Positions 6,880 through 14,291 of a stretch of DNA of 14,291 nt are shown here, in pieces. The notes under the pieces are model-generated. The model was not told where the DNA came from. It worked only from the letters and a program-made list of their open reading frames with translations, and did no database searches. Numbering within the stretch: the stretch's first letter is position 1; each line of letters begins with the position of its first letter. The DNA is from Treponema sp. Its GTDB lineage: Bacteria; Spirochaetota; Spirochaetia; Treponematales; Treponemataceae. The stretch covers positions 1-14,291 of the forward strand of contig JAEDIW010000053.1 in the NCBI GenBank assembly GCA_016296655.1. Direction: 5' to 3'. Both the position numbers and the translations under genes were made by a program.

Positions 6880-8474
6880 TTTTTTGCGCCTCTGTTTTTC
6901 AATTTTTTTATTATCTGCATTGTAACAGAATCTTTTGTCAGAACAAGCAGAATTATTCCTGTAATTCCAAAAATGCATGAAGTAATGGCAACTGGCAGAC
7001 CGAATTCAATAATCCGGCTGTGTCCTGCAAAAAAGCTGTTCAGTACAGGCAATGCAAAATGAACAGGAACAATGGCTGCTATAGAAAAAAGAATAATTTT
7101 TGCAAGATATGCTGCAGACGATGTAATGACCTTTGATACGCTTACGGTTTTTGTTCCATTCAGAAATGCAAACAGAAAAACAGTGTTTGCAAAACTTGCA
7201 GTTGTAAGGGCAAGCGCAATGCCTCCGCCTTTCAGCGGTTTTACAAGCAGCATGGCAAGTACTATGTTGAATGCAAAACCGTAAATGCCTGCCAGTGTCG
7301 GCTTTTTTGTGTTGCCCTGTGCATAAAATACCGGTGCAATGATTCTGTTAAGGGCTATAAAGCACAAACCTGCAACATGCCAGCGGAAAGCTTCCAGGGT
7401 AAGCTGAACAGACTCCTGAGTAAAGCGGTTATTTTTGTAAACCAGAGAAATGATTTCCCGTCCGGTTGCCAGCGAATAAAAAGTTACAGGCACTGTAATC
7501 AGCATGATGATTTTTATAGCCTGTTCCAGCATATCAGAAAATTCCTGCCATTTTTTATTTTTTGCCAGAGCTGATAAATCAGGCAGAATTACCGTTCCTA
7601 TCGAAACTGCAAAAATTCCAAGAATCAGTTCCTGCAGCCGCAGTGAATATTGAAGGCTTGAAACAATTCCTGTTCCTGCTTTGCCTGCCAGAGCCGTGGA
7701 AACTACGTCATTGAGCTGGTAGGCTGCCATTCCAATAATGGTTGGAGCAATTAAAGACATGACTTTGAGTGTACCTGGATTTGTGAAAGCCTTTTTGATT
7801 GTTGCAGGGTAGATTTTCCAGCCGGTTTTTAAAACAAACGGCAGCTGGAATAAAGCCTGAACGCATCCGCCTGCAATTACACCGACAGCCATTGCCCGTG
7901 CAGGATTTGCCATTTTTGGGGCAAGAATGTAAGTTCCGCTGATTACGCAGAGATTGAATAAAACCGGCGTAAATCCTGACGGAGAAAAAACATTCATGCC
8001 GTTGAGAATCCCCTGAAAAAAGGCTGCAACTGAAATTACGAACAGATATGGAAACATAATTCGTGTAAGCACTGATGTTTCAGCCAAAATGGCAGAATCG
8101 CCTTTCTTGAAAAAAAACTGAACCAAAGTCGGTGTAAAAATAATTCCAAGAATTACAAAAACAGCGGTCAGAAAAGAAACCAGAGTAAATGTTGCTGCAA
8201 TAAAATCCTGTGTTTTTTTGCGGCTTTCCTCACCTTCCTCCACATATCCTCGAAACGTCGGGATAAAAGCTACGGAAATACTGTTTTCAGCAAACAGCCG
8301 CCGAAAAAGGTTTGGAATCAAAAATGCAATTCCAAAGGCATCTGCATAGGCGCTGGTTCCCAAAAATTCGGCTTTTGTCCTTTCTCGTACCAGCCCAAGA
8401 ATCCTTGATGCAAGAATCAGAAAAGAAAGTTTTATCCCTGAAGATGTCAGAGAACTTTTTTGTTTATTTGACAT
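6876..8474 (-). CDS. murJ: Lipid II flippase MurJ (MviN)
   Basis: Inner-membrane MOP-superfamily transporter that flips lipid II for peptidoglycan synthesis. The 532-residue chain is hydrophobic throughout with a spacing that fits about 14 membrane helices, and the N-terminus is closely MurJ-like: SRILGLVRE, then YADAF, then PNLFRRLFAE. The residues corresponding to E. coli R18, R24, D39 and R52 are conserved at R24, R30, D45 and R58 with identical spacing. ATG at 8474; the upstream AGG is only three bases from it, so the ribosome binding site is weak. It heads a two-gene minus-strand transcript with the M24 peptidase and is divergent from the acyl-CoA synthetase. Length is usual for the family, with no truncation. 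Confidence 0.97.
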   Translation of the reverse strand: MSNKQKSSLTSSGIKLSFLILASRILGLVRERTKAEFLGTSAYADAFGIAFLIPNLFRRLFAENSISVAFIPTFRGYVEEGEESRKKTQDFIAATFTLVSFLTAVFVILGIIFTPTLVQFFFKKGDSAILAETSVLTRIMFPYLFVISVAAFFQGILNGMNVFSPSGFTPVLFNLCVISGTYILAPKMANPARAMAVGVIAGGCVQALFQLPFVLKTGWKIYPATIKKAFTNPGTLKVMSLIAPTIIGMAAYQLNDVVSTALAGKAGTGIVSSLQYSLRLQELILGIFAVSIGTVILPDLSALAKNKKWQEFSDMLEQAIKIIMLITVPVTFYSLATGREIISLVYKNNRFTQESVQLTLEAFRWHVAGLCFIALNRIIAPVFYAQGNTKKPTLAGIYGFAFNIVLAMLLVKPLKGGGIALALTTASFANTVFLFAFLNGTKTVSVSKVITSSAAYLAKIILFSIAAIVPVHFALPVLNSFFAGHSRIIEFGLPVAITSCIFGITGIILLVLTKDSVTMQIIKKLKNRGAKN

Positions 8475-8691
8475 AAGCCTAGAATAAAGAAGATAAATCT
8501 TTTTTGCAATGACATATTTTTTTATGCTGCAGTCCGGGATTTAGCCGGTATAACCAGAATTTTTGATTTTTTTTCAAATTTTTTGATTTTTCTTGCAACC
8601 TATTTTAACAAATCGTGTCTAACAATATGTGAAGACTGTATTATAGAGTATTTTTTGTCTTCTTAAAGAATTTTACCCGCGAGGTTTTTTA
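8475..8691. promoter_or_regulatory. Divergent promoter region between murJ and the acyl-CoA synthetase
   Basis: 217 bp of AT-rich DNA between two divergent starts. Rightward: TATTAT at 8639-8644 is a plausible -10 with only a weak -35 (TGTCTA, 8616-8621, 17-bp spacer), giving a leader of about 40 nt; GAGG at 8681-8684 is seven bases before ATG 8692. Leftward: TTGAAA (complement of 8572-8577) is a good -35, but the nearest -10-like sequence (complement of GGTATA near 8547-8552) is imperfect and 19 bp away. No clear operator palindrome was seen. Confidence 0.35.
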
Positions 8692-10356
8692 ATGAATTTT
8701 TACAAGGATTATGTTGAAAATGGAAAAGAATATTCTGATTATGAAGATTTTAAAGAGAATTTCAAAATAAAAGTTCCTGAAAATTTTAATTTTGCCTATG
8801 ATATTGTTGATCGCTATGCAGAACTTGAACCTGCAAAGCGTGCAATGGTTTGGTGCGACGACAATGGAGAGGAACATTTCTTTACTTTTAAAGATTTTGC
8901 AGAAAAATCAAATCAAACAGCAAATTTCCTTATAAAACATGGTATAAAAAAAGGCGATACTGTTCTTTTGATTTTGCGCCGCCGTTACGAATTCTGGTAT
9001 TTTATTCTTGCTCTCCATAAAATCGGTGCAATTGCGGTTCCTGCAACAAATCAGCTTCTGTCAAAAGACATTGAATTCCGTGCAAATGCAGCCAGCATAA
9101 AAATGGTTGTTTCCTATCAGGATTCGCTTGTACAGCAGCGCATTGAAGAGGCTATGCCGGCTTCTCCAAGTGTAAAGGAACTTGTAACAGTTGGCAGCCA
9201 CAGAGACGGCTGGGTAGATTTCTATTCTGAAATGGAAAATATTTCTACTGATTTTGTACGTCCTGCAGGTGATGCTGCCACACAGAATTCTGATACAATG
9301 CTGCTTTACTTTACATCTGGTACAAGTGGCAACCCAAAAATGGTTCAGCATAACTTTGCATATCCGTTGGGACATATTGTAACTGCAAAATACTGGCAGA
9401 ATGTAATTGACGGCGGCCTGCATTTTACCGTTGCAGAAACTGGCTGGGCAAAGGCTGTATGGGGAAAACTTTACGGTCAGTGGATTTGCGGTTCTGCCGT
9501 AATGGTCTACGATATGAATTCTTTTTCACCTTCAAAGACAATTGATGTAATTTCAAGGTATAAAGTAACTACATTCTGCGCACCTCCAACAACCTACCGC
9601 TTTCTTGTGAAGGTTGATGCAAAAAAATATGATCTTTCGGCTTTGAAATACGTAGTTACAGCAGGGGAAGCTCTTACACCTGAACTTTTTGAGTCTGTTT
9701 ACAAATATACAGGCCTGAAAATGTTTGAAGCTTTCGGACAGACAGAAGCTACTGTCATGATTGGAAATTTCCCTGGCATGACGCCAAAGCCTGGTTCTAT
9801 GGGAAAGCCTGCTCCAGGATATGATATAGAAATTGTCCGCCCGGACGGAACAAAGTGTGAACCGAACGAAGAAGGTTCCATCATCATTCATCTTGACAGA
9901 AACCGCCCTGTCGGCCTTTTTTCAGGCTACTACAAAAATGAAGAACTCACTGCAAAAGCTTTTGAAAATGGAGTCTACAATACCGGCGATGTTGCAAAAT
10001 ATGATGAAGAAGGTTACTTCTGGTTCATCGGTCGCAATGATGACATCATAAAAACAGCCGGCTACCGCGTAAGTCCGTTTGAAATTGAAAGCACTCTTCT
10101 GCTTCATCCTGCAGTTCTGGAATGTGCCGTTACAGGAATCCCAGATGAAAAGCGCGGACAGGCCATAAAGGCAACAATCGTTTTAAACAAAGGCTTTGAA
10201 CCAGGTAAGGAACTCAAGCTTGATATTTTTGACTTTATCAAAAACAAGATTGCAACTTACAAACATCCTCGTATAATCGAATTTGTTGACCAGCTGCCAA
10301 AAACCATCTCCGGCAAAATCCGCCGCGTAGAGATTCGCAGCCAGGACTGCAAATAA
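8692..10356 (+). CDS. Acetyl/medium-chain acyl-CoA synthetase (AMP-forming)
   Basis: ANL-superfamily adenylating enzyme: carboxylate plus ATP gives acyl-AMP, then acyl-CoA. The 554-residue length matches the acetyl-CoA synthetase/ACSM-like group. Motifs in order: P-loop YFTSGTSGNPK (206-216), AGEALT (324-329), FGQTEAT (348-354), YNTGD with D433, the hinge region GRNDDIIKTAGYRVSPFEIE (447-466) and the C-terminal catalytic lysine K542 in KTISGKIRR. An aromatic/tryptophan-rich acyl-pocket segment (AETGWAKAVWG, 248-258) resembles the medium-chain or acetyl subgroup, but chain length cannot be fixed from motifs. The start has GAGG seven bases upstream. It is monocistronic, ending at a strong terminator. 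Likely use is activation of acetate, other short fatty acids or aromatic acids. Confidence 0.9.
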   Translation: MNFYKDYVENGKEYSDYEDFKENFKIKVPENFNFAYDIVDRYAELEPAKRAMVWCDDNGEEHFFTFKDFAEKSNQTANFLIKHGIKKGDTVLLILRRRYEFWYFILALHKIGAIAVPATNQLLSKDIEFRANAASIKMVVSYQDSLVQQRIEEAMPASPSVKELVTVGSHRDGWVDFYSEMENISTDFVRPAGDAATQNSDTMLLYFTSGTSGNPKMVQHNFAYPLGHIVTAKYWQNVIDGGLHFTVAETGWAKAVWGKLYGQWICGSAVMVYDMNSFSPSKTIDVISRYKVTTFCAPPTTYRFLVKVDAKKYDLSALKYVVTAGEALTPELFESVYKYTGLKMFEAFGQTEATVMIGNFPGMTPKPGSMGKPAPGYDIEIVRPDGTKCEPNEEGSIIIHLDRNRPVGLFSGYYKNEELTAKAFENGVYNTGDVAKYDEEGYFWFIGRNDDIIKTAGYRVSPFEIESTLLLHPAVLECAVTGIPDEKRGQAIKATIVLNKGFEPGKELKLDIFDFIKNKIATYKHPRIIEFVDQLPKTISGKIRRVEIRSQDCK

Positions 10357-10379
10357 AATTACAGGCGAAAGATGAACAG

Positions 10380-10420
10380 ATGCCGGCTTATGCATAATTT
10401 GCAAGACCGGCATTTTTTTT
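10380..10420 (+). terminator. Rho-independent terminator of the acyl-CoA synthetase
   Basis: ATGCCGG (10380-10386) pairs perfectly with CCGGCAT (10407-10413), and the 3' arm runs directly into eight T residues (10413-10420). Inner bases can extend the stem with a bulge. It lies 24 bp after the stop codon. Confidence 0.85.
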
Positions 10421-10571
10421 GTCTTTATGTCGTTTCCCTGCCATGAGCGATTTCAACGATAGCTTCTGATTTATTGCGAAAAAAATGGAGGAGCCTGAAA
10501 AATAATTACAGGGATTTTCAGTGATTTTTCTTAAATCATCGTGTAAAATGACAGCCGGTAAAGGTGGTTTT

Positions 10572-11573
10572 ATGCAGACTGAAAATTTATTTGAGCTGAC
10601 TTACATTCTTCTTGAAAAAAAACAGGTTACGGCAAAGGAACTTGCTACGCATTTTGGAATCAGTCAGCGAACCGTTTACCGTTGGGTTGAAGCGTTGAGT
10701 CTTGCTGGTGTGCCTGTGTTTGCGACTAAAGGCAAAGGCGGCGGCATAGGAATTTCTGAAAATTACGCACTTGATAAAACTGTTTTTACAGAGGAAGAAA
10801 AACTTGAACTTTTGAGCAGTGTGCAGGCTTTTCAGGCTTTGACAGGCAGCAAATCTTCCAGTGTTTCCAAGTTAAAGTCATTTACAGGAGCAAACGGCGA
10901 CTGGATTGAAATAGATTTTGGACCCTGGAACCCCAAAGGCGATGAAATACGCGGTTTATTTAACCAGATAAGAACAGCTGTTCTTTCAGGAAAAAAGGTC
11001 AGGTTCGATTATTTTTCGCCTAAAGGTGAAACTGAAAAACGTCTTGTGCAGCCGTGGAAAATAGTTTTTAAAGGGCAGTCCTGGTATTTAAAAGGTTTCT
11101 GCGAAAAACAAAAGGATGTAAGGTTTTTTAAATTGAGCCGAATCTGGCATCTTGAAATTCTTTCTGCAAAAAATTCAGTCTTTGAGCAGGAGTTTTTTAA
11201 GAAGAAGCAGAAATTGCACGGTGATGAAAGCACTGACTATGGCGGATATATGGAAGAAAATGTGCCAAAACTGGAAATTCTTCTTGCCGTAAGTGAAAAG
11301 GCTCTATTTAAAATCATGGATGAATTCAAAATTCTGAAAATTGAATCATACGGACTACAAGAATCATATCGGCAGGATGCTCACAGAAATCCAAAAAATT
11401 GTGAAATGTTTGACTCTGGTGACAAAAAACTGATTACGGTTCTCATGCCGGAGATGCCTTGGATTATAAATTATATTCTGGGGTTTGGAACAATGGTTGA
11501 AGTTATTGCACCTGAAAAAATAAAATCAGCCTTGAACAAAGAAATCCTCAGCCTTTTTAGACGAATTGAATAA
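10572..11573 (+). CDS. HTH-WYL domain transcriptional regulator
   Basis: Cytoplasmic DNA-binding protein of the DeoR-like HTH plus WYL class; WYL domains bind ligands, often nucleotides or nucleic acid. ATG 10572 is chosen because AAGG at 10561-10564 lies seven bases upstream and the protein then begins where family members do; longer starts at GTG 10521 or ATG 10548 add an unconserved leader. In 333 residues: winged HTH about 5-65 (VTAKELATHFGISQRTVYRW), a linker, WYL domain about 120-205 with the diagnostic W171-Y172-L173 in QSWYLKGF, and a C-terminal WCX-like extension to the end. TAAAAT at 10544-10549 is a possible -10. It stands 149 bp before the TolC-family gene on the same strand, so it may regulate the efflux genes or itself, but no operator was recognised. 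Confidence 0.9.
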   Translation: MQTENLFELTYILLEKKQVTAKELATHFGISQRTVYRWVEALSLAGVPVFATKGKGGGIGISENYALDKTVFTEEEKLELLSSVQAFQALTGSKSSSVSKLKSFTGANGDWIEIDFGPWNPKGDEIRGLFNQIRTAVLSGKKVRFDYFSPKGETEKRLVQPWKIVFKGQSWYLKGFCEKQKDVRFFKLSRIWHLEILSAKNSVFEQEFFKKKQKLHGDESTDYGGYMEENVPKLEILLAVSEKALFKIMDEFKILKIESYGLQESYRQDAHRNPKNCEMFDSGDKKLITVLMPEMPWIINYILGFGTMVEVIAPEKIKSALNKEILSLFRRIE

Positions 11574-11685
11574 TCTTATATGTGAAAGGATGAATCTTGT
11601 AAGTTTTATTTTGAAAGCAAAAAACAAAAAATCAAAGAATCATTCACGAATTTATAAAAAAATGCAGAAATATAACAATAAATTT

Positions 11686-11712
11686 TTGAAAAATTTGCAC
11701 TTATTGTATTAT
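11686..11712 (+). promoter_or_regulatory. Possible promoter for the efflux genes
   Basis: TTGAAA (11686-11691) and TATTAT (11707-11712) are good hexamers but only 15 bp apart. Start of transcription would fall near 11719, a few bases before the ATG at 11723, implying a nearly leaderless message; no Shine-Dalgarno is visible before that ATG. The rest of 11574-11685 is AT-rich and shows nothing else. Confidence 0.25.
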
Positions 11713-11722
11713 TCTTATTTGT

Positions 11723-13039
11723 ATGAAGAAAATTTGTTTTGTTGCATTGTTCTTTTTGTCGGGTTTTGTCTTTGCATCCTATGCAGCTGATGAAAAACTT
11801 TTGCTTTCTGTGGATGATGCCGTAAAACTTGCCAAAGAAAACAATATTTCCCTAAAGCGTAGTGAAATAAATCTGAATGCAGTCCTGCGTTCAAAAAATC
11901 ATTCCTGGAATTCTGTCAGTCCAACTCTGTCGCTTGGTGCGTCCTCTTCTGTGCCCCTGGATTTTCTGACCTCTGGCGATCAGGAGTCAAAATATGATGC
12001 AAGTGCCGGAGTGAGTGCTTCTCTTTCCCTTAATCTTACTGCAAACCTTTACAGCCAGATTATTTCTGCAAAAAATTCTTATGAACAGCAGAAAGTAAGT
12101 TTTGAAGATGCTGTGCGCTCGATAGAACTGACCGTCCGCCAGACTTTTTTTGGACTGCTGTACGAAAAGGAAAACATCAAGCTTCAAAAGCAGAATCTTG
12201 AAATTGCAAGAATTCAGTTTGAAAACAACCGTACAAAATACAATTCAGGGCGTTTAAGCGAAGTTGATGCTTTAAGTGCTGAAGTAAATTACAAGTCGAA
12301 AATTCCGACTGTTGAAAATGCCGTTACAGTTTATGAAAATGACCTGGATTCTTTCAAGCAGGTTCTTGCCCTGCCTCCTGAAAAGGAAATTGAACTGACA
12401 GGTTCTTTGGACGATATGCTTTTTCTTGAAGAAATTTCCGTTGATAAAGAAAATATAAACTCCTCTGCTATAAGGGCTCTGGAACTGAAGATTGAGGCTG
12501 CAGAAAATTCTGTGCTTGATAAAAGGTTTTCTGCGTATGCCCCTGTTCTGCGCGCTGATGTGAGCTGGAAAAATCAGTACTGGTATCTTGGCGGAACTGA
12601 ACAGTATGAAGATGCAAAGGCCAGCAAATCTGCTTCTGCAAGCCTGAGCGTTTCAATTCCTTTGGACGGGATTCTGCCCTGGTCTAGTAAAAATGATGCT
12701 GTTGACAGTGCAAAAGAAACTTTAAAGGATTTGCATCTGCAGCTGGAAAATCAAAAAATAGATGTAATGCGCAGCGTAGATTCTGAACTTCGTTCCATAA
12801 AGCAAAGACAGAGTGCCATAAAATACAGCCAGGCCAATATTGCGCTTGCTCAGAAAAATTATGACATGATTCAGGAAGCTTACAACCGTGGAGCAAAAGA
12901 TCTGCTTGCCTTGCAGAATGCGAACAACACATTGCTGACAGCTCAGGTAAGTTTGAACAGCGAAATTCTTGCACTGACAAAATCGATTTTGAAATTAGAA
13001 GAAATTATTGGAGTTGATTTTTGTACTTTGACAAAATGA
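11723..13039 (+). CDS. TolC-family outer membrane efflux protein (BesC-like)
   Basis: Outer-membrane channel/periplasmic tunnel of a tripartite efflux pump. The 438-residue precursor starts with a clear signal peptide (KK, hydrophobic core 4-18, cleavage after about A21 or A22). The mature part shows the two internally repeated OEP halves (about 25-225 and 235-430) made of long amphipathic helices: LSVDDAVKLAKENNISLKRS opens the first half, and YDMIQEAYNRGAKDLLALQN near the end carries the usual second-half pattern. There is no lipobox cysteine after the signal. No ribosome binding site is visible before ATG 11723, but the signal peptide fixes the start. The adaptor gene follows after 84 bp, and Borrelia besC is the closest functional analogue in context. 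Confidence 0.9.
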   Translation: MKKICFVALFFLSGFVFASYAADEKLLLSVDDAVKLAKENNISLKRSEINLNAVLRSKNHSWNSVSPTLSLGASSSVPLDFLTSGDQESKYDASAGVSASLSLNLTANLYSQIISAKNSYEQQKVSFEDAVRSIELTVRQTFFGLLYEKENIKLQKQNLEIARIQFENNRTKYNSGRLSEVDALSAEVNYKSKIPTVENAVTVYENDLDSFKQVLALPPEKEIELTGSLDDMLFLEEISVDKENINSSAIRALELKIEAAENSVLDKRFSAYAPVLRADVSWKNQYWYLGGTEQYEDAKASKSASASLSVSIPLDGILPWSSKNDAVDSAKETLKDLHLQLENQKIDVMRSVDSELRSIKQRQSAIKYSQANIALAQKNYDMIQEAYNRGAKDLLALQNANNTLLTAQVSLNSEILALTKSILKLEEIIGVDFCTLTK

Positions 13040-13123
13040 CATTGAGGTTTAGGAAAAATCAGATTCTGCAATGATTTTCTGAATTGCAGGCAATTTATAG
13101 AAAATATATGGGAGTAGAAATTT

Positions 13124-14194
13124 ATGGAAATAAAGAAAAAAAGAAATGGTAAGGCATTTTTTGCAGGCTTTGCCGTAATTGCTGCATCCGCTGCGGTAAT
13201 ATTTTTTGCATATAAAGGCGCTTCGGTAAAGGCTCCTGGTGCTGCTGGACCTGGCGGAAGACGCAGTGGAGCTGGTTCTGCGGTTTCTGTAAAAACCATG
13301 GTTGCTAAAGTTACGACTTTGCACGGCTATATTGCAACAAACGGTGAAATTGAAAGCCAGAATTCTGTTTCAGCTTTTCCTGATATGGGCGGCAAAGTCA
13401 TGTCAACGAGCATAATGCTTGGCTCTGAAGTAAAAAAAGGGCAGGTGATTGCTTATGTTGACCCTAGCGAGCCTGGAACTACTTTCCGTTCAAGTCCTGT
13501 TTATGCGCCTATAAGCGGTTCTGTAATTTCAAGGCCTCTGGAAAACGGCACAAAGGTTTCTACAAGTACGGCGGTTGCCATTATCGGTGACATAAAAAAC
13601 CTTCAGGTCTCGGCAAATGTTCCTGAACGCTATGTTGCCGTGCTGAAAAAAGGCCTGAAAGCTATTGTAAATGTTGAAGCCTATCCTGGTGTGAATTTTC
13701 CTGCAACGGTCAGCCGTGTAAGTCCTGTAGTTGATTCTGCAAGCAGAACGAAGGAAATTATCCTTGTGTTTGACAGACGGGACAGCCGGATAAATGCTGG
13801 AATGTTTGCAAAAGTTACTTTATATACGGAAGATTATAAAGATGCTGTTGTAATGCCGTCTGATGCGGTTGTTCAAAACGGTGAAAACTATTTTGCCTAC
13901 GTTGTCAATGAAGATTCCAAAGTTTCAAAGCGTAAGATAACTTTGGGCAATGCTGTTGACGGCCTTGTCCAGATTCTTGAGGGGGTAAAGCCTGAAGAGA
14001 TTATTGTAATTCAGGGACAGACTTCTCTTGCAGATGGTTCGCTTGTAAAAGACATTTCTGGCAATGTAAAGTCTGCTGAAGGAAAAGATTCTGCTGGCGG
14101 TCCAAATCCTGATTTTAATGGAACAAAGCCTTCTGCTGCAAAGACAGGTGGAAAAGTCAGCGGAGCTGGAAAAACTTCTGTAAATGCAAAATAA
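13124..14194 (+). CDS. RND efflux periplasmic adaptor without alpha-hairpin (BesA-like)
   Basis: Membrane-fusion protein linking an inner-membrane RND pump to the TolC-type channel. ATG 13124 has GGGAG nine bases upstream. In 356 residues: basic start, one membrane anchor about 11-30, Gly/Ala/Arg linker 33-52, first lipoyl half about 80-113, second lipoyl half about 121-156 (YAPISGSVISRPLENGTKVS), beta-barrel about 158-235, membrane-proximal domain about 236-305, then a Gly/Ser/Lys low-complexity tail. The two lipoyl halves are joined by only about ten residues (DPSEPGTTFR), so the coiled-coil hairpin of AcrA/MexA-type adaptors is absent. Hairpin-less adaptors are known from Borrelia burgdorferi BesA. 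An RND transporter gene would be expected next, but does not begin within the remaining 97 bases. Confidence 0.92.
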   Translation: MEIKKKRNGKAFFAGFAVIAASAAVIFFAYKGASVKAPGAAGPGGRRSGAGSAVSVKTMVAKVTTLHGYIATNGEIESQNSVSAFPDMGGKVMSTSIMLGSEVKKGQVIAYVDPSEPGTTFRSSPVYAPISGSVISRPLENGTKVSTSTAVAIIGDIKNLQVSANVPERYVAVLKKGLKAIVNVEAYPGVNFPATVSRVSPVVDSASRTKEIILVFDRRDSRINAGMFAKVTLYTEDYKDAVVMPSDAVVQNGENYFAYVVNEDSKVSKRKITLGNAVDGLVQILEGVKPEEIIVIQGQTSLADGSLVKDISGNVKSAEGKDSAGGPNPDFNGTKPSAAKTGGKVSGAGKTSVNAK

Positions 14195-14208
14195 ATTTTG
14201 CAAGACGG

Positions 14209-14246
14209 GTCTTAGGGCAGAGCAGCTTTGCTGCGTAGCCCTAGAC
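14209..14246. repeat. Long bulged stem-loop at right edge
   Basis: GTC-t-TAGGGC (14209-14218) pairs with GCCCTA-GAC (14238-14246) with one bulged T; after a 3x3 internal loop, GCAGC (14222-14226) pairs with GCTGC (14230-14234) around a TTT loop. It begins 15 bp after the adaptor stop and has no following T-run, so it is not a canonical terminator. It may be an intergenic repeat or an mRNA-stabilising structure between the adaptor and the next gene. Confidence 0.65.
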
Positions 14247-14291
14247 AATATGTAGTGCCATCCAGTTTGTAAAAACGTGGATTTAGCGTCA

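Noticed and set aside
9061..9423. Minus-strand open frames within the acyl-CoA synthetase (also 9553-9891)
   Set aside because: Antisense to conserved ANL motifs, Cys/Phe-rich, no start signals.
11566..11790. Small hydrophobic protein overlapping the TolC-family start
   Set aside because: Its Cys/Phe/Leu-rich end is an out-of-frame reading of the signal peptide; it starts inside the WYL gene and lacks a spaced binding site.
13059..13089. Regulatory hairpin between the TolC-family and adaptor genes
   Set aside because: Two competing weak stems (TCAGA/TCTGA and CTGCAA/TTGCAG) in AT-rich DNA, no T-run; could easily be chance.

Overview
The window looks like chromosomal DNA of a Treponema-type spirochaete. 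The evidence is indirect: an AT-leaning genome with Gram-negative-style envelope genes (TolC-type channel, RND adaptor, MurJ), a membrane class III nucleotidyl cyclase, and a periplasmic adaptor without an alpha-hairpin, as described for Borrelia BesA. No rRNA, tRNA, CRISPR array or complete transposase gene was seen.

Layout. (1) 3-1868, plus strand: the 3' part of a gene for a very acidic protein built from at least 30 tandem 14-residue units (42-bp DNA repeats), followed by an acidic linker and a C-terminal domain I do not recognise; its start lies left of the window. (2) 1869-2332: a gene-free gap with a GC-rich island full of perfect stem-loops, then AT-rich DNA with an extended -10 promoter. 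(3) 2333-5607, plus: a transmembrane HAMP/class III cyclase overlapping by 22 bp a single-pass membrane coiled-coil protein of unknown function, probably one transcript. (4) 5613-5707: a short element with GGGGCTG inverted ends between convergent genes. (5) 8474 down to 5725, minus: murJ (lipid II flippase) overlapping an M24 (Xaa-Pro) peptidase by a TTGA junction. (6) 8692-10356, plus: an acetyl/medium-chain acyl-CoA synthetase, divergent from murJ and ending at a clear intrinsic terminator. (7) 10572-11573, plus: a WYL-domain regulator. (8) 11723-14194, plus: a TolC-family outer membrane protein and a BesA-like adaptor; the expected RND pump is not present before the right edge. The window ends in a long bulged stem-loop.

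How the genes fit together: murJ and the peptidase are housekeeping; the acyl-CoA synthetase activates carboxylates; the last two genes are two parts of a tripartite efflux pump, with the WYL protein a possible neighbouring regulator. The least described parts are the 42-bp repeat protein, the cyclase (whose usual substrate-selecting lysine is replaced by serine) with its coiled-coil partner, and the palindromic intergenic elements.
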